A DNA stretch of 64,000 nt from JAJCYL01 sp963664285. GTDB lineage: Bacteria; Bacteroidota; Bacteroidia; Cytophagales; Cyclobacteriaceae. Position numbers and translations under genes: made by a program. The notes below the pieces were generated by a model that saw only the letters and a list, made by a program, of their open reading frames with translations, did not search any database and had not been told where the DNA came from. Shown here in pieces: positions 63,659 to 64,000 of this stretch; position 1 is the first letter of the stretch, and every line of letters starts with the position of its first letter. The stretch lies in assembly GCA_963664285.2 (NCBI GenBank), contig CAXXNX010000040.1, forward strand, positions 1-64,000, in the 5' to 3' direction.

Positions 63659-64000
63659 TTATTTCAGGGTAGATAGTGTTTCTTCCAATAGTTTAATTGA
63701 AACATCTCCCCCCTGCGCTTTAATAGTTACTACAGAAGCATCACCCACTCCATAGTTTCCCGAAATGACCGTAAATCCTTTGCGGTTTTCATGCGAAGTT
63801 CGGCTAAAACCATCAAAGATCCGATCCAGACTGAAGTTGTCATCACGAGCAATCCAGTGAGCCTTGAAGGAAGAACGGTCGCTAATTACGAGATTGATAT
63901 CGGCGGATCTGCTTTCTATTTCCACTTTAGAAAACTTAGACCTCACATGATCTATTCGAACTTCTCCGTAACTCAAATCAAGATCGATCAAGCTTTCTAC
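63659..64000 (-). CDS. C-terminal part of a DUF4097-like surface protein (runs off the window)
   Basis: The last ~114 residues are visible, ending EETLSTLK. Short strands with the pattern LIDLDLSYGEVRIDHVRSKF, VEIESRSADINLVISDR and VVTIKAQGGDVSIKLLE resemble the right-handed beta-helix-like repeats of DUF4097/DUF2807 putative adhesins. The 5' end and any signal peptide lie beyond base 64000. It is upstream of the two barrel-type genes and close enough (22 bases) to share their operon. Confidence 0.55.
   Translation of the reverse strand, partial: VESLIDLDLSYGEVRIDHVRSKFSKVEIESRSADINLVISDRSSFKAHWIARDDNFSLDRIFDGFSRTSHENRKGFTVISGNYGVGDASVVTIKAQGGDVSIKLLEETLSTLK

Noticed and set aside
1..64000. 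CRISPR arrays, phage genes, toxin-antitoxin or restriction systems
   Set aside because: No regularly spaced direct repeats and no cas, phage structural, nuclease or methylase genes were found on either strand.

Overview
The window looks like chromosome of a Bacteroidota bacterium, most likely of the Cytophagales. The evidence is an AT-rich sequence, the DUF4270 lipoprotein next to glmS, a TonB-dependent receptor with a carboxypeptidase-regulatory-like N-terminus, few Shine-Dalgarno sites, and promoters of the Bacteroidota type (TTG-N19/21-TAnnTTTG, seen at 27162-27191 and 30576-30607). The genus cannot be told from the sequence alone.

Layout. 0-4.4 kb: a broken lipoprotein gene and a 5-oxoprolinase operon (NRAMP-like transporter, pxpA, frameshifted pxpB, pxpC). 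4.4-18.4 kb: an insertion-sequence graveyard. It holds three copies of a 1621-bp IS1380-family element, an ISNCY-type element, remnants of IS30, IS110 and ISNCY elements, and a lactone-oxidase-like gene cut into three pieces. Inside it sits one intact pair, a membrane polyferredoxin and a FAD oxidoreductase. 18.4-34 kb: mostly housekeeping genes (antiporter, gltX, ridA, glmS, DUF4270, a GT5-N protein, panC, broken panD, flippase-like protein, rfaE2, zinc peptidase, acyl-CoA dehydrogenase, AraC regulator, GNAT-like protein). 34-42.4 kb: a partial and a complete IS1380 copy in tandem, a TonB receptor, a TerB-like protein, acpH, and crcB with a fifth full-length IS1380 copy in its 3' end. 42.5-51 kb: tRNA-Leu(GAG), aspS, tadA, superoxide dismutase, a response regulator split by a complete IS30, and a histidine kinase/Hpt/response-regulator group. 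51-54.8 kb: kynureninase, ACMSD and 3-hydroxyanthranilate dioxygenase (lower kynurenine pathway) with a divergent SDR gene. 54.9-57.5 kb: a Gfo/Idh/MocA dehydrogenase and a large helical-repeat protein. 57.7-62.1 kb: the leucine operon leuA-leuC-leuD-smORF-leuB, with an unannotated 51-codon gene. 62.4-64 kb: two envelope beta-barrel-type proteins and one gene running off the edge.

Two themes stand out. First, an IS1380 element has expanded very recently: the copies are almost identical, always sit between TTAA tetranucleotides, and have hit the lactone-oxidase-like gene, the ISNCY element, crcB and one another. Only two copies (4.4 and 14.5 kb) encode a transposase without an evident defect. 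Second, an unusual number of otherwise normal genes carry single-base frameshifts, several in homopolymer runs (pxpB, the antiporter, the histidine kinase, a small gene after gltX, one IS copy). These are either assembly errors or real gene decay. panD is decayed in more than one way and is probably a true pseudogene.
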